This document shows, piece after piece, positions 15,599-23,223 of a stretch of DNA of 39,096 nt. The stretch comes from JANXYY01 sp035530875 (GTDB taxonomy: Bacteria; Actinomycetota; Actinomycetes; Nanopelagicales; Nanopelagicaceae), in the NCBI GenBank assembly GCA_035530875.1, contig DATKUB010000042.1:1-39096 (forward strand). The letters run 5' to 3'. The notes beneath the pieces are model-generated. The model saw nothing but the letters and a program-made list of their open reading frames with translations, was not told the DNA's origin and made no database searches. The number at the start of each line of letters is the position of its first letter. Positions within the stretch are counted from its first letter, which is position 1. Made by a program: the position numbers and the translations under genes.

Positions 15599-16843
15599 AT
15601 GACCACCGACAGAATGAAGGCCATCAAGTTTTCTGGGTGGGCGCTTGGAGTAGCCCTGCTGTCTGGCACTCTTCTGGTGGCCAGCAACGCCGCAACCAAT
15701 CCCTTTGCCGGTCACATCCACGTGATTTCGACCGCTCAATCCGGATCGACGCCAGCGAGCGTGCCCGAGGCAAGTAGCGCCCAAGCGTCGGCGCCAACGA
15801 GATCAATCGCCAGCATGCCAATCTGGTGGGGCGGCAACGCATTTATTCTTTCACCCTTGGCCACCATGAACGATACGACGGTTAGCGCGCAAGGTTATGA
15901 ATATGTGCTCCCTAACGATCTCACGAGCCAGTGGAGCACTCTTCGTTCGGTCTTCAAGGTGACCGGGGATGACCAGAAGAGTCCCTACGGCTGGCAGGTC
16001 AATGGTGACCAGAAAAATTCCGGCTCTCTTTATTTGGGCGTGCAAGGAATTGGCTCGTGGACGTATTACTTAAACAACTATGGGGTATCTACGGGTTGTT
16101 CTCCCGCCGATGTGCCAACGGCAACGCCGATGCCACTGCCGGAACCAGCCAAGCCGGGCAGTTCAACATCGTCTGGTGGAACAAGTTCACCAGGGTCGGG
16201 ACCAACGTGGAGCCCAACGCCGTGCGCGACCCCTCAGGCCAACCCGGTATCAATCGCAAAAGCAATTGAAGTTGCCAAAAGTGTTCATGCTCAACTGAGT
16301 GGGCCAACCAACGTTGAATGGAGTGGCCAAGCAGACACCTACAGCGCGAGCGTCGAAGTTAACGCCGTACCTCTACTCAACGGCTCAAAAGTAACAACCG
16401 GTTCGTCGACTTCTTGGCGCTACAGCGTTGGGTCAGATGGAAATATCACTTCTGCCTCTGGCTCATTTGCAAAGCCAGTCATCATGCGCAATCTGCCAGT
16501 GCTCGGCGAGCGCAGCGCAGCAGAACGAGTTAACGGCAAACAATGGTCTGCCTTCGGTCCTTTTGTTACTGGCGACTATCCAATTGGAATCATGAGTTCG
16601 AATGGAACCGACGCACCAAAGCACGTTGCCGGACAAATCAATGTTGGGATCAATCGCGTCACCGTCAAGAATCCGGTTGCCACTCTCATTGAATATTGGA
16701 ACGCCGACGGAGCCCTGATGCTCTTGCCTGGCTATCAGTACTCAGCGGACAAGAGCCAGAAGTTCGCAGTCATCGCCGTTAGTGACTCAAGGGTAAATTT
16801 CACCCAAGCTGTCAACAGCGGAATTCAACCAATGACGAAGTGA
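15599..16843 (+). CDS. Secreted/membrane-anchored protein of unknown function
   Basis: A 414-residue protein with an N-terminal hydrophobic segment (about residues 11-31, ALGVALLSGTLLVAS) acting as signal peptide or anchor. A low-complexity Ser/Ala/Pro stretch (about 48-66) and a conserved-looking domain (about 70-165, with MPIWWGGNAFIL and YLGVQGIGSWTYYLN) follow. A Pro/Ser/Thr/Gly-rich linker (about 175-215) leads to a second domain to the end. The layout resembles a family of actinobacterial exported proteins of unknown function. AAGGAG lies 9 bases before the ATG. The gene is just outside the island boundary and converges on the collagen-like operon; a decayed partial copy follows it. Confidence 0.75.
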   Translation: MTTDRMKAIKFSGWALGVALLSGTLLVASNAATNPFAGHIHVISTAQSGSTPASVPEASSAQASAPTRSIASMPIWWGGNAFILSPLATMNDTTVSAQGYEYVLPNDLTSQWSTLRSVFKVTGDDQKSPYGWQVNGDQKNSGSLYLGVQGIGSWTYYLNNYGVSTGCSPADVPTATPMPLPEPAKPGSSTSSGGTSSPGSGPTWSPTPCATPQANPVSIAKAIEVAKSVHAQLSGPTNVEWSGQADTYSASVEVNAVPLLNGSKVTTGSSTSWRYSVGSDGNITSASGSFAKPVIMRNLPVLGERSAAERVNGKQWSAFGPFVTGDYPIGIMSSNGTDAPKHVAGQINVGINRVTVKNPVATLIEYWNADGALMLLPGYQYSADKSQKFAVIAVSDSRVNFTQAVNSGIQPMTK

Positions 16844-16866
16844 CGCTCAATCTTGAGGTCGACAGT

Positions 16867-16984
16867 TTGATCCTGTCTCTGGCCACCAACATGAACGATG
16901 AATTTGCATTCATGGTACCTAGCGATTGCCGCTGACCAAGGATCTAAATTCCGTTCGAGAAAGTTCATACTAGGTGCGATATCA
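16867..16984 (+). pseudogene. Decayed partial duplicate of the preceding secreted-protein gene
   Basis: Translating from 16867 gives LILSLATNMNDEFAFMVPSD before a stop. This matches FILSPLATMNDTTVSAQGYEYVLPND of the upstream gene (from residue 82, nucleotides 15842 on). After a stop and a one-base frame change, SKFRSRKFILG matches STLRSVFKVTG. The nucleotides also align (GGCCACCA..ATGAACGAT in both). It lacks a start and most of the gene, so it is a relic of a tandem duplication. Confidence 0.6.
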
Positions 16985-17950
16985 AATTACAGTTTCCAAG
17001 CGTCGTCTTCTGTATCTACTAAAAAATACTGCCAAATTGAGAACGAGGATGAAAAGGGCACCAAATGCTTTCCCCCATGCTGAGGCGAGAACCATCGGCA
17101 CATAGCCCAACTTTGGAATCACTTGCGAAATCTGGTACGAGTTCGCATCTTTTGCTAGAACGTATGTGTGTTTGTTAGCGCTTCCTTCGGTAGATGAGGT
17201 CGCTATCGTGACCCTCGAGCCATTCGTAGTGACTGAGGTGATTTGACGAAGGCTAAGATGCCATGAATTCGCATCGCGAACGAGCAGCACCTCATCGACT
17301 CCTAGTGACGATGCCGGACGTTCCTTGGCGACAAGTAGGTCTCCTTGGGAAATCGTCAGTTCTGGATGCGAAATTTTCGACGCGTACATCGCCACACCGT
17401 AAACTGAGGATAAAAGGCCGGGCAATATCGCAACAATTAATAGATAGACCACAAATAGGGTGTTTACACCGTGAATCCAGTGATGTTTTTTCCTCCGGTG
17501 AACTTGTGCGAAGCGCTCGGTTGCCGGCGCGTACTCAAGATCCTGGTCAGTTTCATTGGATGATGCCGACGAGTGGTTAGCAATTGTGGGGGTTCTACCT
17601 GCAATTTCCTCATAGGCTCTGGCGACTGGTTCGGGTTCTGGTTCTGGTTCGGGTTCTGGTTCTGGTTCTTTTGAGGCCGTAATCGAAGTCAATCCCGTGA
17701 GCTTCAACGCCTCTGCCACCGCCAGTTGCACGATTTCTTGCAATGTCGGCTGGAATTGCTCAACGGGTTTTGGCACACTCTTCTCCACGATTGCTTTCGG
17801 AGCAGTAGAGAGATGCATATCGGAACGATCAACAATGACAGATCCCTCAGGCAGATAAATCACAAGCATTTGACCTTTTTTGTCAGCCGCATCGTAAGAG
17901 TTTTCCGCGTTGATGAGTTTGGGGTCAGGGGTGTCTTCGTCCGTCATCAT
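16982..17950 (-). CDS. SipW-like signal-peptidase-fold protein apparently lacking catalytic residues
   Basis: A 322-residue protein. The N-terminal half is cytoplasmic-looking, with an (EP)8-type Glu-Pro repeat at about 93-108. Then comes a basic stretch and a transmembrane segment (about 157-185, NTLFVVYLLIVAILPGLL), an extracytoplasmic domain, and a second transmembrane segment near the C-terminus (FGALFILVLNLAVFFS). The domain between follows archaeal/SipW-type signal peptidase I: PELTISQGDLLVAK where active enzymes have S-M-x-P-T-I-x-x-GD, RQITSV where they have H-R-I, and AKDANSYQIS where they have T-K-G-D-A-N. The catalytic Ser and His/Lys positions are not conserved. It is last in the operon with the collagen-like protein, 28 bp after the middle gene. 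Confidence 0.65.
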   Translation of the reverse strand: MMTDEDTPDPKLINAENSYDAADKKGQMLVIYLPEGSVIVDRSDMHLSTAPKAIVEKSVPKPVEQFQPTLQEIVQLAVAEALKLTGLTSITASKEPEPEPEPEPEPEPVARAYEEIAGRTPTIANHSSASSNETDQDLEYAPATERFAQVHRRKKHHWIHGVNTLFVVYLLIVAILPGLLSSVYGVAMYASKISHPELTISQGDLLVAKERPASSLGVDEVLLVRDANSWHLSLRQITSVTTNGSRVTIATSSTEGSANKHTYVLAKDANSYQISQVIPKLGYVPMVLASAWGKAFGALFILVLNLAVFFSRYRRRRLETVI

Positions 17951-17978
17951 TTTTCAGCTACCTCGTCGGAAAGCGTCA

Positions 17979-18677
17979 TTAGAGGAGCTTCGCAATCGCA
18001 CCTGGGGTGGTCGCCAACTGGAGCGAAGCACCTGGCACTGGATCAAAAATCTCGATCTGGTAGTCCAACCCCTTGAAGGCCATATAGACGTGGGTCGGAG
18101 TTGCCTTCGCGTAGTAGACAACTGATCCGTCGGGGTTGGTTAGGCTTACGCCCGATTTCAATTTGGCTGCCGCGACAATGGTGTCATACGCCGTAGGATC
18201 TTGATATGTAGCGATCACTCGATAGTTCTGAGCAACATCGGCAATACCTTGACCGCCTGGAAGATACCGAATGTAGTCTTTACCAGCAGAAAGGTGGGTG
18301 AAGGCGTACTTCGCGCCGGACAATCCGCCTGCCCAGAAAATAGAACCGCCTACCTTACGAACTTCAGCTTTTAACTGGTCCTCAGTTAAGGCCACCTGGC
18401 CTGACGAGTTGGCATTTACCGTCGGCGTCGGCGTAGGCGTTGCTGAAGCACTAGCAGAGGTCGGAAGCGCCAAGGTAACCCTGATAGGTCTTGAGCCGGC
18501 AAAAGCCCAAGTGAGGGCAAAACTGAGTAAGGCACTGATTGCCGCAACACTTATAAGAATCGTGAGGTATTTCCGGCGTGATTGGTGAACATAAAACCCG
18601 AGTTGCGGGTGGTGGTTATCCCCGGGCATGAAATGATCGACCACCAATTCAGTCGTCACTCCCTCGTTCGTACCCAT
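17979..18677 (-). CDS. Membrane-anchored extracytoplasmic protein of unknown function
   Basis: A 232-residue protein with a short N-terminal cytoplasmic part, one transmembrane segment (about 37-60, LTILISVAAISALLSFALTW) and a Ser/Thr/Pro/Ala linker (about 72-90). An extracytoplasmic domain follows (about 95-232, with GGSIFWAGGLSGAKYAFTHL and GGQGIADVAQNYRVIATYQD). I do not recognise the family. GGAGAGG precedes the ATG. It is the middle gene of a minus-strand operon, 29 bp after the collagen-like gene and 28 bp before the SipW-like gene, so it probably works with them at the cell surface. Confidence 0.7.
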   Translation of the reverse strand: MGTNEGVTTELVVDHFMPGDNHHPQLGFYVHQSRRKYLTILISVAAISALLSFALTWAFAGSRPIRVTLALPTSASASATPTPTPTVNANSSGQVALTEDQLKAEVRKVGGSIFWAGGLSGAKYAFTHLSAGKDYIRYLPGGQGIADVAQNYRVIATYQDPTAYDTIVAAAKLKSGVSLTNPDGSVVYYAKATPTHVYMAFKGLDYQIEIFDPVPGASLQLATTPGAIAKLL

Positions 18678-18706
18678 TACTACCTCTCCATCTTCTTATA
18701 TCCGGA

Positions 18707-20020
18707 TCAGGACTGGATCATCATGTAGTAGGTGGTGCCTTGGGTAGATGAGCCACCATCTTTACCATCGCCTTCGCCTGAAGCATGGCAAACACCCCAA
18801 GTGACATTGCCCCCAGGAGTCACGCAGACTGGTACCGCAGTTCCGCCTGCACCTGCGGGTCCTGCGGGTCCTTGAGCGCCGGTATCACCCTTTGCGCCCT
18901 GCGGACCTTGAGCACCAGTGGCACCAGTGGCACCAGTTGCACCTGTGGCACCGGTTGCACCTTGAAGTCCTTGAGGACCTTGAGGACCCATAGGTCCTTG
19001 AAGACCAGAGTCGCCCTTTGGCCCGGTTGCACCGGTTGCGCCGGTTGCGCCGGTATCACCCGTTGGGCCCGCGGGTCCTTGAGCGCCGGTATCACCCGTT
19101 GGGCCTGCAGGTCCTTGAGCACCAGTCGCACCTTGAGCACCGGTACCACCCTTTGGACCCTGCAATCCTTCAGGACCTTGAAGACCCATAGGTCCTTGAA
19201 GACCAGAGTCGCCCTTTGCGCCCTGCGCACCAGTAGCACCAGTAGCACCAGTAGCACCAGTAGCACCAGTGTCACCTTTCAAACCCTGCGCACCAGTCGC
19301 ACCATTGGCACCAGTAGCACCCGTGTCACCTTTCAAACCCTGCGCACCAGTCGCACCATTGGCACCAGTAGCACCCGTGTCACCTTTCAAACCCTGCGCA
19401 CCAGTCGCACCATTGGCACCAGTAGCACCATTGGCACCAGTAGCACCCGTCGCCCCCCGAAGTCCTTGAGGACCTTGAGGACCCATTGGTCCTTGGAGAC
19501 CAGCATCACCCGTCGCACCGGCGGCTCCCGTTGCCCCGGCAGGCCCAGCAGGTCCCGTTGCCCCAGCGGGCCCAGCAGGTCCAGTGGCTCCCGTTGCCCC
19601 GGTTGCACCTGGGATTGGGGCTAAACCTTGCGCCTGAACGGTGCCACTATTAGTGACCTGGATCGGCCCGGCTAAATCGACGACTGTGGTAGCGGTATTT
19701 GTGCGGGAGGTCTGTTGCTGCTTTTGTTGCGCGGCAGGAGCCGTGGCGGTCGAACTCTGGTTCAACTCAATTGGGCCAAAGGGTTGCGACGCGGAACTTG
19801 TGGTGCTTTTCGTGGTTTTCGAAGTGGTGGTATTTCTGGTGATTGTTTGGGTGGCCCCATTCAAGACGAGTGGCCCTAACGGGGCGTCGGCGTGCAATCC
19901 GCTTGCATTTGCCGCCTGAACAGACACCGAAAGGGGAACTACCAAACCGACCGTTGCCAACAGCGGAAAGAAGATACGGATGGCTCTTCTGGAGCCAACA
20001 TGATTACGGCGAATCAACAT
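18707..20020 (-). CDS. Secreted collagen-like protein
   Basis: A 437-residue protein with a signal peptide (about 1-38; basic N-terminus, FFPLLATVGLVVPLSVSV, then AANA). The N-terminal region (39-137) is Ser/Thr/Gln-rich and contains three similar short motifs (GPLVLNG, GPIELNQ, GPIQVTN). The collagen domain follows, 85 uninterrupted Gly-X-Y triplets (about 138-392), mostly GAT, GPA, GAQ and GDT, including three tandem copies of GAQGLKGDTGATGANGAT. The C-terminal 45 residues have two Cys and no membrane anchor or LPXTG. Bacterial collagen-like domains form triple helices at the cell surface or on spores. GGGGAGG is its ribosome-binding site. It heads a three-gene operon. Confidence 0.9.
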   Translation of the reverse strand: MLIRRNHVGSRRAIRIFFPLLATVGLVVPLSVSVQAANASGLHADAPLGPLVLNGATQTITRNTTTSKTTKSTTSSASQPFGPIELNQSSTATAPAAQQKQQQTSRTNTATTVVDLAGPIQVTNSGTVQAQGLAPIPGATGATGATGPAGPAGATGPAGPAGATGAAGATGDAGLQGPMGPQGPQGLRGATGATGANGATGANGATGAQGLKGDTGATGANGATGAQGLKGDTGATGANGATGAQGLKGDTGATGATGATGATGAQGAKGDSGLQGPMGLQGPEGLQGPKGGTGAQGATGAQGPAGPTGDTGAQGPAGPTGDTGATGATGATGPKGDSGLQGPMGPQGPQGLQGATGATGATGATGATGAQGPQGAKGDTGAQGPAGPAGAGGTAVPVCVTPGGNVTWGVCHASGEGDGKDGGSSTQGTTYYMMIQS

Positions 20021-20607
20021 GCGGCCTCCCCGTCAACGCTTTAGACCATGCGGCCTGGCCTTATGGTCAGTCTCAAACCTTGGACTGTAAGGCTATTGAA
20101 CACCAAATGGGGGACAAAAGTCCACAATTAAGGGGGCAGCCGTTCACAAATATGGGGGACATCCCCTGTATTCGGTCTAAATATCCACTTTCTTTAGGGG
20201 AGCGGTGCGACTGAAGTCCTATTTGCCGCTATTACACGCTCAGCCGTGGCCAACTAGATGGGTTATCAGCAACTAACTTCACCGTCTCTCTGCGTATGAA
20301 TTCCAACTACCTGAGCCGTTCATGTCCCCCATTTTGAGTTTCGAACGCTTTCTTGCCGCAAACTTGCGGATCGAGGGCGGATAAATTCGGTCGGGCAAGC
20401 AGCGCTCCAGTTTCCAGCCCAAACCTCAAGAATTTAGGAGATCGGACTCTGCTCGTCAGACTGAAATTGTGGAGTAGATACCTGACCTTCACCTGGTCAC
20501 AATTTCTTGCCCATGAGCGATGTACGACCACCCCGACATCATGGCAATGTAGCGTTGGCCTGCGAAAAGCCCAATGAATAAAAATATTCGCGAGAGGGTC
20601 TAGTTTG
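20021..20607. other. Intergenic region between divergent genes, with inverted GGGGGAC repeats
   Basis: Nearly 590 bases carrying the promoters of the collagen-like operon (minus) and the DUF3105 gene (plus). AAATGGGGGACA (20105-20116) recurs as ATGGGGGACA (20152-20161) and as its exact inverse TGTCCCCCATTT (20323-20334). Such sequences resemble insertion-sequence ends, but no transposase is visible between them. The longest open frame (minus strand, about 20307-20726) has no family features and runs across the start of the DUF3105 gene. Confidence 0.5.
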
Positions 20608-21192
20608 ATGGCAGTACCCAAGAATGAAAACCAAAACAGTCTGCGCCATAGAGCCCAATCCGGCGTTGCAATAGCGACCTTAATTACCTCAATCGTCGCC
20701 GTCAGCATCACGAGCTGCAGTGGCAAGAGTTCGACGACTGACGCGACAATTGCCGGCGTCCAGACTTTTACCGGGCTGGTCAGAACACATGTAACGGGCC
20801 CGGTTCAATACCCGCAGACCCCTCCCGTCGGGGGAGAGCATTCTCCGGTCTGGCTGAACTGCGGCATTTACTCGCAACCCGTTCCAAACGAAAATGCCGT
20901 TCACTCAATGGAGCACAGCGCGGTTTGGGTTACCTACGACCCCGCGGTCATCACTGGAAACCAATTGACGGCTCTGCGAGCGGCGATGCCAAAGACCTAC
21001 GCGATTCTCTCTCCGTACCCCGGGATTCCGGCCCCAATTGTCCTGTCCGCCTGGGGTGAGCAGTTGAAGGTGAAGAGTGTCGATGATCCGAGAATCGCCG
21101 AGTTCCTTTCCAAGTATCGCGAATCGAAATGGGCGCCAGAACCAAGTTCTCCATGTACTGGTGGGCTTGACGCTCCAGGAAAAGTGTCTTAG
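20608..21192 (+). CDS. DUF3105 family putative lipoprotein
   Basis: A 194-residue protein. An N-terminal hydrophobic segment ending SITSC (about residues 17-37) suggests a lipoprotein signal. The DUF3105 pattern follows: YPQTPPVGGEHSPVWLNCGIY, then VHSMEHSAVWVTYDP, with conserved His and Cys. The family is widespread in Actinobacteria and its function is unknown; the His/Cys residues could bind metal. AGAGGG precedes the ATG by 9 bases; a TTG immediately before it is also possible. The next gene, a GMC oxidoreductase, begins 8 bases after the stop, so they probably share a transcript. Confidence 0.85.
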   Translation: MAVPKNENQNSLRHRAQSGVAIATLITSIVAVSITSCSGKSSTTDATIAGVQTFTGLVRTHVTGPVQYPQTPPVGGEHSPVWLNCGIYSQPVPNENAVHSMEHSAVWVTYDPAVITGNQLTALRAAMPKTYAILSPYPGIPAPIVLSAWGEQLKVKSVDDPRIAEFLSKYRESKWAPEPSSPCTGGLDAPGKVS

Positions 21193-21200
21193 ATAAAGTC

Positions 21201-22877
21201 ATGGAGTCTGATTTCGATGTAATCGTTATCGGTTCTGGTTTTGGCGGCTCGGTGGCAGCCTTGCGCCTGACCGAGAAGGGGTATCGGGTTGGTGTCCTCG
21301 AAGCAGGACGGCGCTTCAACGACGCGGACTTTCCAAAAACCTCCTGGCGAATCAATCGTTTCCTCTTTGCCCCGAAATTGGGATTGACTGGAATCCAGCG
21401 AATCCACCGCCTCAAGGACGTGATTATTCTGGCTGGCGCTGGCGTCGGAGGCGGATCTCTTGTCTACGCGAACACGCTATATATCCCGCCTCAGTCGTAC
21501 TTCGATGATCCGCAGTGGAGCGAGATTACAAATTGGCGAGATGAACTTACGCCTTGGTATGACCAAGCATCGAGAATGCTCGGCGTAATCGAGAATCCAT
21601 ATTTCTCTCCGAGCGATGCTGCCATGAAAGAAGTCGCCGAGCAGATGGGGGTTGGACACACGTTTCGACTCGCACCAATCGGTGTCTTTATCGGCGACGG
21701 GCCGGGAGAAGAAAGTTCGGATCCATATTTCGGCGGCAAAGGACCCACCCGTAACGGATGTTTGCAGACCGGAGCTTGTATGACCGGGTGCCGCAACAAT
21801 GCCAAAAACACGCTTCCGAAAAATTACTTGGGGCTCGCAGAGGCAGCAGGAGCAACAGTCTTCCCATTAACGACGGCAGTAAAACTCGAACAACGATTGG
21901 ATTCTTCTTGGGTAATCCAAACAGCTAGTAGTACCGCATGGTTCGGAGGTACTCGGAGTTTCACCGCCAAGGAAGTGGTCGTCGCCGCCGGAACTTACAA
22001 CACCCAGAAACTGTTGCATCAGATGAAAGCTAGTGGGAAGTTACCAAAGATTTCAGCTCGCCTCGGACTGCTATCTCGAACTAACAGCGAATCGTTAGTA
22101 GGCGCTGTCATGCCAAACACAAAAATTGATTACTCACTTGGCTCTGCCATCACATCCTCCTTTCACCCAGATGAACACACGCACGTCGAACCCGTCCGCT
22201 ATGGGAAGGGAAGCAACCTGATGGGCTTGCTGCAAACGGTTATGACTGATGGAGACAGTGCGCGCGCACGAAGAAAACAGTGGCTTAGCACCATCGCAAA
22301 ACAACCGATACTTCTGGCTCGGATTCTCAATGTTCGTAAATGGAGCCAGCGGACGGTCATCGCATTGGTCATGCAGGACGTCGATTCATCAATCACAGTG
22401 TCTGGGAAGCGAAGCCTGCTTGGTTGGACGCTCACGTCAAAGAACGACGAGACCAAGCCAAATGCGACGTGGATACCGGCGGCCAACGAAACAGTTCGGC
22501 GAATCGCCGCTAATCGTGGCGGTATTGCGGGCGGGAACCTAGGCGATCTGATCAATGCACCCTTCACAGCACACTTCGTTGGCGGCTGTGTAATCGGTGC
22601 AAATGAGGAGAAAGGAGTAATCGATCCTTACCACCGAGTGTGGAACTATCCAACGCTTCATGTCGTGGACGGATCCGCCGTTACTGCAAATCTCGGGGTT
22701 AATCCGTCACTGACCATTACCGCACAGGCCGAGCGGGCCTTCTCGCTCTGGCCCAATTTCGGGCAATCAGACCTACGCCCGCCCCAGGGCGAGGCTTATC
22801 GGCAACTTCCGCCGGTGCGCCCAAGCAACCCGGTTGTTCCCAAAGATGCACCCGCGGCACTCAACTACCTAGCTTGA
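21201..22877 (+). CDS. GMC-family FAD-dependent oxidoreductase (cholesterol-oxidase-like)
   Basis: A 558-residue flavoprotein. The FAD-binding motif is at the N-terminus (VIVIGSGFGGSVAALRL, with ADP-binding Glu in VLEAGRR), followed by the GMC signature GAGVGGGSLVYANTL. The C-terminal GMC domain shows AHFVGGCVIG and NLGVNPSLTITAQAE, carrying the usual catalytic His/Asn region. Similarity is to the cholesterol oxidase branch, which oxidises a sterol or related alcohol with oxygen or another acceptor; the real substrate cannot be read from sequence. No signal peptide is seen, so it is probably cytoplasmic. It follows the DUF3105 gene and converges on DUF5302, overlapping its end by 9 bp. Confidence 0.88.
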   Translation: MESDFDVIVIGSGFGGSVAALRLTEKGYRVGVLEAGRRFNDADFPKTSWRINRFLFAPKLGLTGIQRIHRLKDVIILAGAGVGGGSLVYANTLYIPPQSYFDDPQWSEITNWRDELTPWYDQASRMLGVIENPYFSPSDAAMKEVAEQMGVGHTFRLAPIGVFIGDGPGEESSDPYFGGKGPTRNGCLQTGACMTGCRNNAKNTLPKNYLGLAEAAGATVFPLTTAVKLEQRLDSSWVIQTASSTAWFGGTRSFTAKEVVVAAGTYNTQKLLHQMKASGKLPKISARLGLLSRTNSESLVGAVMPNTKIDYSLGSAITSSFHPDEHTHVEPVRYGKGSNLMGLLQTVMTDGDSARARRKQWLSTIAKQPILLARILNVRKWSQRTVIALVMQDVDSSITVSGKRSLLGWTLTSKNDETKPNATWIPAANETVRRIAANRGGIAGGNLGDLINAPFTAHFVGGCVIGANEEKGVIDPYHRVWNYPTLHVVDGSAVTANLGVNPSLTITAQAERAFSLWPNFGQSDLRPPQGEAYRQLPPVRPSNPVVPKDAPAALNYLA

Positions 22878-23081
22878 ACCAGACTTACGCTGAAACATGC
22901 GCTGAGTGTGACCCTCGCTCTTGGGCGCAGGCCCAGACTTGCCTTCCGATCGGCCGTTTACCGCGCCCTTTTGCTGCCCTTGCTTCTTGTTCAAGGCAGC
23001 CAAGAACTTGGCTCGAAGCTCATCTACTGGTTCGGTCGACTCTGCTTGCGAATTATCGTCGTTTATCGGCTTTTCGGACAT
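22869..23081 (-). CDS. DUF5302 family small protein
   Basis: A 70-residue basic protein of the actinobacterial DUF5302 type. DELRAKFLAALNKK sits in the middle, and a Gly/Lys/Gln-rich stretch leads to a C-terminal MFQRKSGSS. The family's function is unknown; it looks cytoplasmic and largely disordered apart from the helix. Its 3' end overlaps the GMC gene by 9 bp on the opposite strand. The ribosome-binding site is weak. Confidence 0.8.
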   Translation of the reverse strand: MSEKPINDDNSQAESTEPVDELRAKFLAALNKKQGQQKGAVNGRSEGKSGPAPKSEGHTQRMFQRKSGSS

Positions 23082-23223
23082 GGGCTGAGTTTACCCGCAG
23101 TTGATGCCATGTGAGTAAAGCCATGTCTGCATAAGCAAGAAATCGGCTTCGTCTGGTTCCTTTTCCGACTTTGTGGTGCGAAAGTAGAAATCGCACGAGA
23201 AAGACCCGACAAGGGAGAACCTT

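Noticed and set aside
18830..19610. DNA repeats as a CRISPR array or satellite
   Set aside because: They are codons of the collagen-like Gly-X-Y protein in a continuous frame.
18785..19624. 279-residue plus-strand open frame opposite the collagen-like gene
   Set aside because: It is the mirror of Gly-X-Y codons, giving only Thr/Ser/Arg repeats; other frames here are likewise shadows.
20307..20726. 139-residue minus-strand open frame upstream of DUF3105
   Set aside because: It runs across the DUF3105 start, lacks a recognisable domain and a good ribosome-binding site.
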